NCBI GenBank assembly: GCA_964458775.1
Contig: CAYWLQ010000024.1
Coordinates: forward strand, 1-42,569
Direction: 5' to 3'
Length of the DNA stretch: 42,569 nucleotides
Origin: CAYWLQ01 sp964458775
GTDB taxonomy: Bacteria > Myxococcota_A > Polyangia > JAAYKL01
Part shown: piece after piece, positions 8,170 to 16,827 of the stretch
Numbering within the stretch: position 1 is the first letter of the stretch
How the letters are laid out: each line of letters opens with the position of its first letter
The notes under the pieces: generated by a model
What the model was told of the DNA's origin: nothing
Databases searched by the model: none
Seen by the model: only the letters and a program-made list of their open reading frames with translations
Program-made: the position numbers and the translations under genes

Positions 8170-9171
8170 CTACAACCTTATACTGATAAACATTCTTGAT
8201 CGACGTTCTTTAATCCAAATATTTGCCTGACGTTTCATTTCTTCCTCTTGCAAATCTGCAATTATTTTATTTTTTACATCTGCAAAAGGAACAACGTCCA
8301 GGGAATCACGATTATTTAGTCTGACCAAATGAAATCCGGAGTTGGTCCTTATCGGTCCTGCAATTTCTCCGACTTCCATATCCACAAAAGTTCTTTCAAG
8401 AATTCCGGGAATTTCGCCGGGCTTACGCATGCCGAGACTTCCGCCGTATTGAGAGGTAACTTTGTCTTCTGAGTACTGATTCGCAGCTTCGGCAAAGTCC
8501 ATGCCTTCTAAAATTTTTTGTTTTATAGCTTCCGCTGATTTGCGAGCATCTGCGGTATCTGATGCGGAAGCGTTTGGGAGTACCTTGATGAGAATGTGAG
8601 CACCCTCATAAGATCCGGACGAACGTATTCCACGTACCTGATCATTGTAGTGTTGTCGCGCCTCAGCTTCGGATATTTTTATTCTACTTCTAACCCTTAA
8701 ATTTAAAACTTTATACCTAAGAAGCTGTTTACGAAGCTGGTTTCTGTAACTGTAGTAGTCCATGCCTTGAGCTGTAACAGCCTTTTTCAGCGTGGGAACA
8801 TCTATGCCGTTTTCTCTTGCCATGTTGGCGACAGTCTGATCCAGCTCTTCCTGGGTAACAGCAAGATCCATCTCCTTTGCTTCAGATTCATAAACAGCAT
8901 CATCTATCATGGAATCGAGAGTGGTTTTTATTAATGTGTTAATTTTGCCTTCTGAAAAAGCAGAAGCGCCGCCTTCCTCTGATTCGCGATTAAGCTGTTC
9001 GATTGCACTTTTAGCTTCTGTCATAACTTCACTGAGAAGAATGATTTTGTCACCTACAACAGCTGCAATTTTATCCAGTAAAATTCCCTCAGGTTTAGAG
9101 CCGATCGATGCTGTGCTGTAAAACAAACCTACAGAAAAAATAGAAAGCAAAATCTGAAATTTGTATTTCAA
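8170..9171 (-). CDS. SurA-like periplasmic peptidyl-prolyl isomerase/chaperone
   Basis: A 333-residue exported protein with a signal peptide of about 20 residues. The N-terminal region matches the SurA N-domain pattern (LDKIAAVVGDKIILLSEV), followed by a parvulin/PpiC domain at about residues 185-285 (HILIKVLP, SEDKVTSQYGGSLGMRKPGEI, GPIRTNSGFHLVRL). SurA helps outer-membrane proteins fold. The start is a TTG at 9171 that overlaps the TGA stop of the upstream PpiC lipoprotein gene by 4 bp (TTGA), which implies translational coupling. It has one PpiC domain, whereas E. coli SurA has two, common in this group. Role assignment is strong; the gene name surA is not certain because the paired gene is also SurA-like. 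Confidence 0.9.
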   Translation of the reverse strand: MKYKFQILLSIFSVGLFYSTASIGSKPEGILLDKIAAVVGDKIILLSEVMTEAKSAIEQLNRESEEGGASAFSEGKINTLIKTTLDSMIDDAVYESEAKEMDLAVTQEELDQTVANMARENGIDVPTLKKAVTAQGMDYYSYRNQLRKQLLRYKVLNLRVRSRIKISEAEARQHYNDQVRGIRSSGSYEGAHILIKVLPNASASDTADARKSAEAIKQKILEGMDFAEAANQYSEDKVTSQYGGSLGMRKPGEIPGILERTFVDMEVGEIAGPIRTNSGFHLVRLNNRDSLDVVPFADVKNKIIADLQEEEMKRQANIWIKERRSRMFISIRL

Positions 9172-10274
9172 TTGGTTTGCTCCGTTTGGGGACCATGAGA
9201 CGGTACTCCGCTTGTATTTTTGGGATGAGTTGTGCCCTTTTCTCTGCTTGGAATATTTCTGTCGCCCGGCTGCGGCATGGCCATAGGATCTTGAGGAATC
9301 TTAAAATTGGCGAGATTGTCCTCGAAAATCTCAATTTCAGCTTTATCTCGCAATTCCTTTACAAACTTATCCATAGCTTCTTTGCGTTTTTCCCGCAAAA
9401 GTCGACTTTCAATCATTCTTTTTACACTGTCAAAGGTCCGCTCCAGCTTTGCTCGTTTGTTTGTTAGCTTGACTATATGCCATCCGGCCGGAGACTCGAC
9501 AGTTTCTGAATACAAATCACCGACTTTTTCTATTTTCCAAGCGGCTGCGGCTATAGCCGGGTCAACTTTCGGCTCTTGAGCAGTTCTTTCTCCTTCTTCT
9601 GAGAAATATCCTAAATCCCCGCCGACGTTTTTACTTGTTTCGTCAATTGAGTGTTTTAAAGCCATCTCTCTAAAGTAACGAGCATCTCCTTCTCGGGACT
9701 TGAGGTCTGCTAACAATTTGTCTGCTTCGGTTTTGGTTTTCAATACAATATGGCCGGCTCTTACCTGTGCAGGTCTCAAATATTTATCTTTTTCTTTTTC
9801 ATATTCTTGTTTGAGGATTTCTTCATCAATTGATGATGGAATGAGATCTTTCTCCAAATCATTTTTTATCATCAATCGAACCATTACTTGATCGACTGTA
9901 CGTTCAACTTCAGGATCATTTTCTCCTAAACCGAGACGTTTTGCCTCTTGTGACAACAATTCTACACGAATTAAGTTGTCCAGAAATTCTCTGCGTTTTT
10001 CCGGTTCAGCCCATCTTCGTCGTATATAGGGAGACAATTTATTAATTTGTTCGGTAATATCTCCGACAGTAATTGTCTGCTCTCCGACTTTCGCAACTAC
10101 CAAAGCTGCCTGCTCCGGAGTCAAACCGCCGGAAACAGTAACTTTTTCTGTTGTCGGCTCGGTTTTTACGGATTTAGCATCTTGGTCTCCGCATTTACAT
10201 CCGTTTAACACCGGAAGTAGTACGATTAAAGTAAAACAAGTGAAATTGTTTAGAGTTTTTCTTTTTCGATTCAT
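9168..10274 (-). CDS. PpiC-type peptidyl-prolyl isomerase lipoprotein
   Basis: A 368-residue protein with a lipoprotein signal peptide ending in the lipobox LNGC (Cys at about residue 26). Residues about 55-160 form a SurA/PrsA-like N-terminal helical chaperone region, and residues about 165-275 a parvulin domain (VRAGHIVLKT, GGDLGYFSEEGE, SPAGWHIVKLTNKR). The C-terminus is a Pro/Thr-rich tail. It probably works at the inner or outer membrane as a foldase for secreted proteins. Its ATG has a good AAGGAG site. It lies 30 bp after mfd and overlaps the SurA-like gene; the order mfd-ppiC-surA is familiar from deltaproteobacteria. Confidence 0.92.
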   Translation of the reverse strand: MNRKRKTLNNFTCFTLIVLLPVLNGCKCGDQDAKSVKTEPTTEKVTVSGGLTPEQAALVVAKVGEQTITVGDITEQINKLSPYIRRRWAEPEKRREFLDNLIRVELLSQEAKRLGLGENDPEVERTVDQVMVRLMIKNDLEKDLIPSSIDEEILKQEYEKEKDKYLRPAQVRAGHIVLKTKTEADKLLADLKSREGDARYFREMALKHSIDETSKNVGGDLGYFSEEGERTAQEPKVDPAIAAAAWKIEKVGDLYSETVESPAGWHIVKLTNKRAKLERTFDSVKRMIESRLLREKRKEAMDKFVKELRDKAEIEIFEDNLANFKIPQDPMAMPQPGDRNIPSREKGTTHPKNTSGVPSHGPQTEQTN

Positions 10275-10304
10275 AAATGAGCTCCTTATTGAATTAGATT
10301 TCGT

Positions 10305-13300
10305 TTATGATATCGCAAGGTTGTTACCATATGCCTCCAATCGATGCAAGAAGTGAATCGCTCCTGTTACTCCTCCATCCTCTTCCGGCTTAAATCTAAC
10401 ACGCAAAGTTAGGTCTGAGTTAAGTCGAACTCGTCCGGCATCTTCCCTAACGATAGCGATTACCGCATCAGGATTTACGTTGGTATCGGATGCAAGATGA
10501 ATGATGAGTTCTTTTGTTTTTACTTCCACTCCTCGAATTCTCAATCTTCTGGATATTGCTTTAACTTCCATACCCTGTATCAGATCAAGCGTTTCGGCAG
10601 GCAAAGGACCGAAGCGATCACGTAAATCTGCTGCTGTATTTTCTACCTCCTCTTCGCTATACGATGAGGCGAGTCGCTTGTAGAATTCCAATCGCCTTTC
10701 AACATCCGGTATATATTCTTCCGGAAGATATCCCGGTTTTTCCAAGGTAAGCTCAGGTTCAATATCAAATTTGATCGGTTCTCCGCGTAAATCAGCCGCC
10801 GCCTGTTCGAGTAGATCACAGAACATTTCCAAACCTACAGCAGCCACATTACCTGACTGTTCAGCCCCTATTAGATTGCCTGCACCGCGAATTTCCATAT
10901 CCATGGTTGCAACAGAAAATCCCGAACCGAGCTCTGTGTATCTGGCAAGTGTTTCTACTCTTTCACGTGCTTCCTCACTTAGAGAAGATGCCGGAGGAAT
11001 TATCAAATAGGCATAAGCCTGAACGCCTGAACGACCGACTCGACCTCTTAGCTGATACAGTTGCGCCATGCCGAACATATCAGCACGATTAATAATTATT
11101 GTATTTGCATTCGGTATATCCAATCCCGATTCGATAATGGACGTACAAACCAAGATTTGATACTTGCCTGCTACGAAGTCGAGCATAATTTGTTCCAATT
11201 CAGCTTCTTTTAGTTGTCCGTGACCGACACCTACTGTTGCTTGAGGAGCAAGACCTTGAACCTTTTCAGCAATAGAATAGATATCTCTAACTCGATTATG
11301 TACAAAAAATACCTGACCTCCGCGAGACAGCTCATGTTCTATTGCACGTTTCATAATATTGGAATCATCCAAACAAATCATTGTCTTGATAGGTCTACGT
11401 TCGGCCGGTGCTGTTGCTATTAAGGAAAGATCCCTTATTCCGCCGAAGGCCATTTGAAGAGTTCTCGGTATTGGGGTAGCAGTAAGAGTTAGAGTGTCAA
11501 CAGCTGCTCTTAGCGATCTAATACGCTCCTTGTGAACTACACCGAATCTGTGTTCCTCATCTATTATGAGCAATTTTAAATTATGAAAATGAACATCTTT
11601 AGACAAGAGTCTGTGAGTACCGATGACAATATCAACTTTCCCTTCCTTAACTGCCCGCACTGTATCTTGGTTTTGCGAAGTAGTTCTAAATCGACTTAGC
11701 ATTTCGATTCTAAACGGATATGGAGCAAATCGTTTTGAAAAGGTTTGATAGTGTTGCTGCGCAAGTACAGTGGTGGGTGCCAGCACAGCAACTTGTCCTG
11801 CTGCCATAGCCGAAAGAAAAGCCGCCCTCATAGCGACTTCGGTTTTACCAAAACCGACATCGCCGCAAACCAATCGGTCCATTGGTCGCGAAGAGTTTAG
11901 GTCAGAAACAGTTTCATCTATAGCCTTTGCTTGATCATCAGTCTCTTCAAAAGGGAAAGAAGCTTCAAACTCTCTATAAAGATCATCCGTAATTGCATTA
12001 CCTATAGGATTTTTAGAAGCGGTTGCCCGCTGAGCATAAAGTGTAATCAGTTGACCTGCTATTTCTTTTGCTGCCTTTTTGGCTTTGGTTAAACTTTGCT
12101 GAAAGGTCTGACCGCCCAATCGATCGAGTGTTTGTGTTTGACAATCTCCGCCTCGATATTTTTGAACCTGATTGAGGCGATATACTGGAAGATAGAGCTT
12201 ATCTCCGTCGCGATAGGTTATAAGAAGAAAATCCATTTCGGAATTTCTTATCTGTTTTCGCACTAACCCTTCGTATTTTCCAATACCGTGCTCCAGATGA
12301 ACCACCAGATCTCCGGGATTGAGAGTTCTCAAGTTTTCGAGCGGTGCTTTTGATGATTTGCCCTTGCTTTTAATACTGCGTATTCTTCGTCCGAAAATTT
12401 CTTCTTCGGCAATCCACATAAGTGCGTCCGCCGGCAAGATGCATCCTCGAGCAAGTTCTCCTTCGGTAATTCGAATTCCAGGACGGCGTTTGGTCCACAA
12501 ATCATCATTGTCATCAATAGTAATACCTCTAGCTTTCAGCATTGAGGCAAGCCGCTCTGTTTGACCTATTGTATGCGCAACCAAAACTACCGTATATCCA
12601 TCTTCTACCGCTTTTTTTAGATATTTTGCCAACAGAGAAATTGTCTCAGCTGATTTGCCCGCAGGATCAGTAGAACGAAGGCGTTCGCTTAAACGTTCGA
12701 CAATCTCACCTCTTACATCAGGAATAGAAGCGTTATTATTTGATTCGGCTTGTATATCGATTTCGTTTTCGGCATTTTCAACTACAGATAGGCCGTGAAT
12801 TTTCACACATTGCCCTGTTGATATTTTATTCTCTAATTCATTATATTCTATAATATACTTATCAGCGCCAAATGCCGGAATCAGATCTTCTTTCAAACGC
12901 TCATATTCATGTTGATATCTTAATGACAAAGAGGTGAGAGTCCTTCTTATTCCTCCTGGATTTTCCAAAACATATGCCGAATCACAAGGGAAATAGTCAA
13001 ATAGGGTTTCCAGATTATCATAATATGCCGGCAAATAGCGATCCTGCGAGAATAACAATTTACCGCCAAGAATATCATCAATTAATTGAGATGTTTTTGT
13101 AGAAGGTTGATTGACCGAATCGCACAAATTTCTCAAACGTTCAACGATCACTGCTCGATTTTCAACCTCTTGAGGGATTAGGTTTAGTTGGATTGGATAT
13201 AAATTAACTGATTCTAATTCCAAACCGCCCAATTGAGTGTCAGAATCAAATTCACGAATTCTTTCCACTTCAGAACCAAAAAAATCTATGCGAACAGGTT

Positions 13301-13892
13301 GTGCTAGATCAGGGGGAAAGATATCAAGCAAACTGCCTCTTGCAGCAAAGGTTCCGGGTTCTTCGACCAAAGGTGTTCTATAGTATCTGCACCTTTCAAG
13401 TTGTCTAAATAACAAGTCTCTGTCAATTCTGTTTCCAAAAGATATTTCAAAAGAGTCTCTTAGAAATGCCTCTTTGGGCATCATTCGTCTGGCAATTGTA
13501 TCAGCAGAAACCACGATAAACCGCACAGACTTAGACATTGCAGATTTATAAGCTGCTTCAGCTCGAAGCAGTGCAAATCTTCGTTCGGGAATCATCTCAT
13601 CATATGGAGTAAGATCATATGCTGGAAATAAAAGTACGGCATTTTCAGGAGAGCTGCCTCCGAAATGATAAACCAGATCTCGGTGCAAAGTTCGAGCTGA
13701 TGCTGTATCAACAGTTATGATTATTACCGTTTTACCTATTCGGCGGCCGTACTTTATTAAAAACGGCGCCAAGCATCCGCCTCTCAAACCGGTAAAATCT
13801 GCGGTATTTTGCTCTGAAGCAGCTACGGCGGCGCGGTCAAGGGATATACCTACAGCTGTTTGTGGAATTGTCAAAAAATGTTGTTCTGTCAT
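10305..13892 (-). CDS. mfd: Transcription-repair coupling factor
   Basis: Mfd, a 1195-residue DNA translocase that removes RNA polymerase stalled at lesions and recruits UvrA. Domains in order: UvrB-like N-terminal module (about 30-350), the CarD-like RNA-polymerase-interacting domain (LNPGDLVVHLEHGIGKYEGLV at about 525), the RecG-like translocase with Walker A GDVGFGKTE (about 680), DEEH box (about 777), LTATPIPRTLQ, and motif VI LRGRVGRSG (about 950), then the C-terminal TRCF domain. Length is close to that of E. coli Mfd (about 1150). No key motif is missing. Start ATG has no strong ribosome site; it lies 24 bp after the PilZ-PEGA gene, suggesting read-through or coupling. Confidence 0.98.
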   Translation of the reverse strand: MTEQHFLTIPQTAVGISLDRAAVAASEQNTADFTGLRGGCLAPFLIKYGRRIGKTVIIITVDTASARTLHRDLVYHFGGSSPENAVLLFPAYDLTPYDEMIPERRFALLRAEAAYKSAMSKSVRFIVVSADTIARRMMPKEAFLRDSFEISFGNRIDRDLLFRQLERCRYYRTPLVEEPGTFAARGSLLDIFPPDLAQPVRIDFFGSEVERIREFDSDTQLGGLELESVNLYPIQLNLIPQEVENRAVIVERLRNLCDSVNQPSTKTSQLIDDILGGKLLFSQDRYLPAYYDNLETLFDYFPCDSAYVLENPGGIRRTLTSLSLRYQHEYERLKEDLIPAFGADKYIIEYNELENKISTGQCVKIHGLSVVENAENEIDIQAESNNNASIPDVRGEIVERLSERLRSTDPAGKSAETISLLAKYLKKAVEDGYTVVLVAHTIGQTERLASMLKARGITIDDNDDLWTKRRPGIRITEGELARGCILPADALMWIAEEEIFGRRIRSIKSKGKSSKAPLENLRTLNPGDLVVHLEHGIGKYEGLVRKQIRNSEMDFLLITYRDGDKLYLPVYRLNQVQKYRGGDCQTQTLDRLGGQTFQQSLTKAKKAAKEIAGQLITLYAQRATASKNPIGNAITDDLYREFEASFPFEETDDQAKAIDETVSDLNSSRPMDRLVCGDVGFGKTEVAMRAAFLSAMAAGQVAVLAPTTVLAQQHYQTFSKRFAPYPFRIEMLSRFRTTSQNQDTVRAVKEGKVDIVIGTHRLLSKDVHFHNLKLLIIDEEHRFGVVHKERIRSLRAAVDTLTLTATPIPRTLQMAFGGIRDLSLIATAPAERRPIKTMICLDDSNIMKRAIEHELSRGGQVFFVHNRVRDIYSIAEKVQGLAPQATVGVGHGQLKEAELEQIMLDFVAGKYQILVCTSIIESGLDIPNANTIIINRADMFGMAQLYQLRGRVGRSGVQAYAYLIIPPASSLSEEARERVETLARYTELGSGFSVATMDMEIRGAGNLIGAEQSGNVAAVGLEMFCDLLEQAAADLRGEPIKFDIEPELTLEKPGYLPEEYIPDVERRLEFYKRLASSYSEEEVENTAADLRDRFGPLPAETLDLIQGMEVKAISRRLRIRGVEVKTKELIIHLASDTNVNPDAVIAIVREDAGRVRLNSDLTLRVRFKPEEDGGVTGAIHFLHRLEAYGNNLAIS

Positions 13893-13916
13893 CAGTCAAA
13901 AAAGAATGAGTAATTA

Positions 13917-15847
13917 TTAAAATGGATTTTCTTCAACTCCCGAACCTGAGGGTTGTGAAGGTTTGGATTCCATTTCAGGCTTAGGCTCAGGTTTAGGCTC
14001 AGGTTTGGGCTCAGGGCTTGGTTCTTGTTCAGATACTTTTTTTTCACCGAGTTCTTCGCTGTTTTTACTCTTTTCTTCTTCAGTGTTTTCACGTACAGGA
14101 TTTCCGTTTTCACGGTCAGAGGCTCTTTCGGGTTTTGGATACATGTATTCATCCAAAACAACCGTTCTGGATATTTTTTCCAACTCTAAAGACAATGAAG
14201 CAACGAAAGCATCATCAGTTTCAACCCATTCTGATTCAGAAACAGAATGAGTAAGAGGTTTAAATCCGCCCTTGCTAATTTCTAAGGACAAATCCTTTAA
14301 AAAAGAGTTATCGACAACTTTTAGAGGTGTTTTTCCCAAATCTTTGCTGTCCATTTTTACCAGAGCCCCGGAAGGTTGTGTAACCACTTCTAATCTTTTT
14401 GGAAGGGGTCTTAAGGCAACTGATATTTTTAATTTACTGCTGTCCAATGTTACATTTTGAACATGAGTTGCAAAACCGAACATTTGGATCTTTACTTCGA
14501 GATTTTCACCGGTCTGTTTGGTTTCCAAGGTCATAGGAGAGAGTTCCTTTTGTTTTTCTCCATTGACAAATATCACAGCAGATTCAGGAACGGTTTCAAT
14601 GAAAACAGAACACGAGGAAACTTCTTCAGCTTTTACCTGATCCTCTGTTTTTGTTTCAGAAATAGTGAGGTTACTGGGCGGCAAGGAAGGAATAGTTGTG
14701 TCTACTTTGGGAGCAGTTCTCAACAGAAGCCATGCTGTTGCACCTACCGCAACCAACAAAACCAGAATAAGCACAATAGCAACTGTTGTATCGCCCTTCC
14801 TTTTTCTTGGAACGGAGACCGGTTGTTCAGAAACATCGATTTTTTTTTGTAGAGAAAAATCAGGTCTGTTTTCTTTGGGTATCTCAGGTGACAATTCATT
14901 TAAGACAGGCGTCTGCTTTGTTTCTGAAGCGACGATTTCGGTCGCTGTTTGAGTTTCACCTAAAGCATTGTCAAGAGCAGAGGCAACATCTGCAAGGAAA
15001 TCTTCTTTATCACCTTCGAGAAACGAACTTTCTCCTTTATCTTCAGCTCCTTGAGATAAGTTGAGCAATTCATTTTCATTTGCCGATTTACTTTTTGTAA
15101 GAGGAGCTTCAGTCGGAATTTCACTCGGAGCTTTTGATTTAACTAAAGGTACCGGCGGCTTGTCAGACAAGGAAGTTGCGGTCGGTATACTTGCAACGGA
15201 TTTACCTGAAAAAACAGGCGGAGAGCTTCCAACAACTGACGAAGATGATGTAACAAGAGAAACTGCCGGTCTGCTGGGTACGGGAAGTTTAATAGGGCCA
15301 GATTCTGTATTTTTTACTGATGCTTCAATCGGCACTGCCTTGGGCACATTAGAAATTGCAGGTTTTGCTGATACTGTTTCCACCAAGGAAGGTCGCGGGA
15401 CACCGAACAGTGTTTGTTTGGAGTTGTGATCTTCCTGAGAAACCTTCGGTCCGACTGAAATTTTCGGTTTCGGCAAAGGATCCTCAAAATTATGAGAGGT
15501 ATCCGCAATCTGTCGGTTATCNNNNNNNNNNGGACTGATTCAAGAATTGAAACGCTTTGGCTTTCTATCTTGATAAACTTTATTCCCATCCCGTCAGGTA
15601 TACCTTCTTTCCCATCAGTTCGACACCACACCACACGGCCTACACCTTCAATACCTGAGTCATCTGCAATTTTAACATTAAATTTGATCAGTGTTCCCGG
15701 AGGCATAGGGGATTTCATTTTTATAAATATTCCCCCGCGACTGATATCATTTGCGTGTTTCTCCACAAATTCCGCGATTGTTGCAGTTTTAAAGCGTATT
15801 TTTAATGTTGTAGGTTTTCGGGGGTCCCGTCGTTCCTCATTACTCAT
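13917..15847 (-). CDS. PilZ-domain membrane protein with PEGA domain (interrupted by assembly gap)
   Basis: Two reading frames separated by ten Ns are best read as one gene. The 5' part (15847 to the gap) encodes a PilZ domain of the myxobacterial type: RRDPRKPTTLKIRF, the NDISRGGIFIKM motif and GRVVWCR. Its start ATG at 15847 has a GGAGG site 5 bp upstream, better than the ATGs at 15859 and 15874. The 3' part is open right up to the gap (upstream of the TTG at 15476) and encodes a long Ser/Pro/Lys-rich linker, one transmembrane helix (AIVLILVLLVAVGATAWLLL), a PEGA-like region (ETVPESAVIFVNGEK, VTQPSGALVKMDSKDLGKTPLK) and a tail with PEPKPEPKPE repeats. PilZ binds c-di-GMP in many proteins, but the RxxxR motif is not clearly complete here. 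First gene of the mfd operon. Confidence 0.8.
15522..15531. other. Assembly gap (10 Ns)
   Basis: Ten consecutive Ns. The frames on either side differ if the gap is taken as exactly 10 bp, but both are open to the gap and encode compatible parts of one PilZ-linker-TM-PEGA protein. The frame change is therefore most likely an artefact of the arbitrary gap length. Confidence 0.98.
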
Positions 15848-15977
15848 TGTATCCTCCATCGACCCGATTACCATTTTGCACTAGTTGAGATTTTTTGGAA
15901 ATAATTTGAGAAATCATATCATCTTCTTAATAGCTAAATAGAATGATAACGCGACCGACGGACGAAAATTTATCCGA
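15848..15977 (-). promoter_or_regulatory. Intergenic region expected to hold the PilZ-mfd operon promoter
   Basis: The 130 bp upstream of the PilZ gene is AT-rich. On the minus strand a TATGAT hexamer is a possible -10 box, but no convincing -35 box lies 16-18 bp before it. The location follows from gene order; the exact promoter is not established. Confidence 0.25.
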
Positions 15978-16631
15978 TCATTGTTTGGTCATTGTTAATT
16001 TATAGGATATCTTTGTAGACTTATCATCATTAATGGTGCTTTGACCGCTTCCTGAGTATTTTCCGGGACCGGCGACAGTCATTCTTGCTTTAATTTTTAA
16101 AGCATTACCTGCCATTTCATAATTGGCGTTTACGAAAAATCCGGCATCAGTCTGATTCTGAATAGTACCTTTAATTGAACCGGAGCTGTCAGAAGTGGAG
16201 CTGAGTCTTAGACCTCCGTCTCCTGTCGGAGTAATTTTACATCCAAACGGCGGTGCTTTGAAAGGTCCAAGCTGCAATTGCTTGGAATCAATAGCGCACA
16301 TATAGTTTCCGATAAGTTCTTCTCCGGAGGTTTCTTTACCGGGAAGCGGTTTGTCAATGTTGGTACTTGTACCGGTACTCTTTTTTGGGGTCGACGGTGT
16401 CGGTGTAGGTTCAGGAACAAGAGCCGGAGCTGCTGCGGGAGCCGTGTCAGTAGCCGGTTCAACAGGCGCAGCAGGCGCAACAGGCGCAACAGGCGCAACA
16501 GGCGGTTGCACAGGAATTTGGGGCGCAACCTGAACCGGTTGCACTGGCGGTTGCTCGCTATTGCAAGCTGTAGCTAAAAACCAAATGCAAGAAAGTCCCG
16601 CTAAAAGTATACTTGATAATTTTGTTTTCAC
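15978..16631 (-). CDS. Pro/Ala-rich lipoprotein of unknown function
   Basis: A 217-residue protein that starts at a GTG (16631) with an AAAGGAG site 7 bp upstream. A signal peptide ends in the lipobox ATAC (Cys at about residue 23). Residues about 28-100 are Pro, Ala, Val and Thr-rich with PVAP repeats and would form an extended, cell-wall-spanning linker. The C-terminal 110 residues form a small domain with alternating strands (GNYMCAIDSKQLQLGP, GGLRLSSTSDSSGS, GNALKIKARMTVAGPGKYSG) that looks like a beta-barrel or lipocalin-like sandwich; I do not recognise the family. It is transcribed in the same direction as the PilZ operon, 130 bp ahead, and divergent from the Asp/Thr lipoprotein gene. 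Confidence 0.8.
   Translation of the reverse strand: MKTKLSSILLAGLSCIWFLATACNSEQPPVQPVQVAPQIPVQPPVAPVAPVAPAAPVEPATDTAPAAAPALVPEPTPTPSTPKKSTGTSTNIDKPLPGKETSGEELIGNYMCAIDSKQLQLGPFKAPPFGCKITPTGDGGLRLSSTSDSSGSIKGTIQNQTDAGFFVNANYEMAGNALKIKARMTVAGPGKYSGSGQSTINDDKSTKISYKLTMTKQ
16463..16504 (-). repeat. 9-bp tandem repeat encoding Pro-Val-Ala linker
   Basis: About 4.5 near-identical copies of a 9-bp unit (CAGGCGCAA on the plus strand) lie in the linker-coding part of the Pro-rich lipoprotein. The unit is a multiple of three, so copy number changes would alter linker length only. Confidence 0.8.
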
Positions 16632-16827
16632 TTTATCTCTCCTTTTTTCAATATCACTCGCTGATTTTTCTATTATATAATATAATGTCTGTTGAGTAAC
16701 GTTAATTTGTATGTTTTTGTATCTGATATGAGTATAAAAATAGATTTTTTTGTTTTTTTAAATAGCAATGGAAAAAAATAGCGTTACTTAAGGCATTATA
16801 AAAGCGGAAATGCTGAGGAGCATCGTC
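16632..16827. promoter_or_regulatory. AT-rich divergent promoter region
   Basis: About 195 bp lie between two divergent lipoprotein genes. On the minus strand a perfect TATAAT (16672-16677) sits 40 bp ahead of the GTG start at 16631; the hexamer 17 bp further up (GTTACT) is a poor -35 box. For the plus-strand gene the ribosome site GAGGAG lies 8 bp before the ATG at 16828. An imperfect inverted pair, GAGTAACGTTA and AGCGTTACTTA, flanks the middle and could be a shared operator. Confidence 0.35.

Noticed and set aside
15314..15874. PilZ frame running past the Ns into a short frameshifted end
   Set aside because: The end after the gap is out of frame only because the gap length is arbitrary; the other frame is open and sensible.
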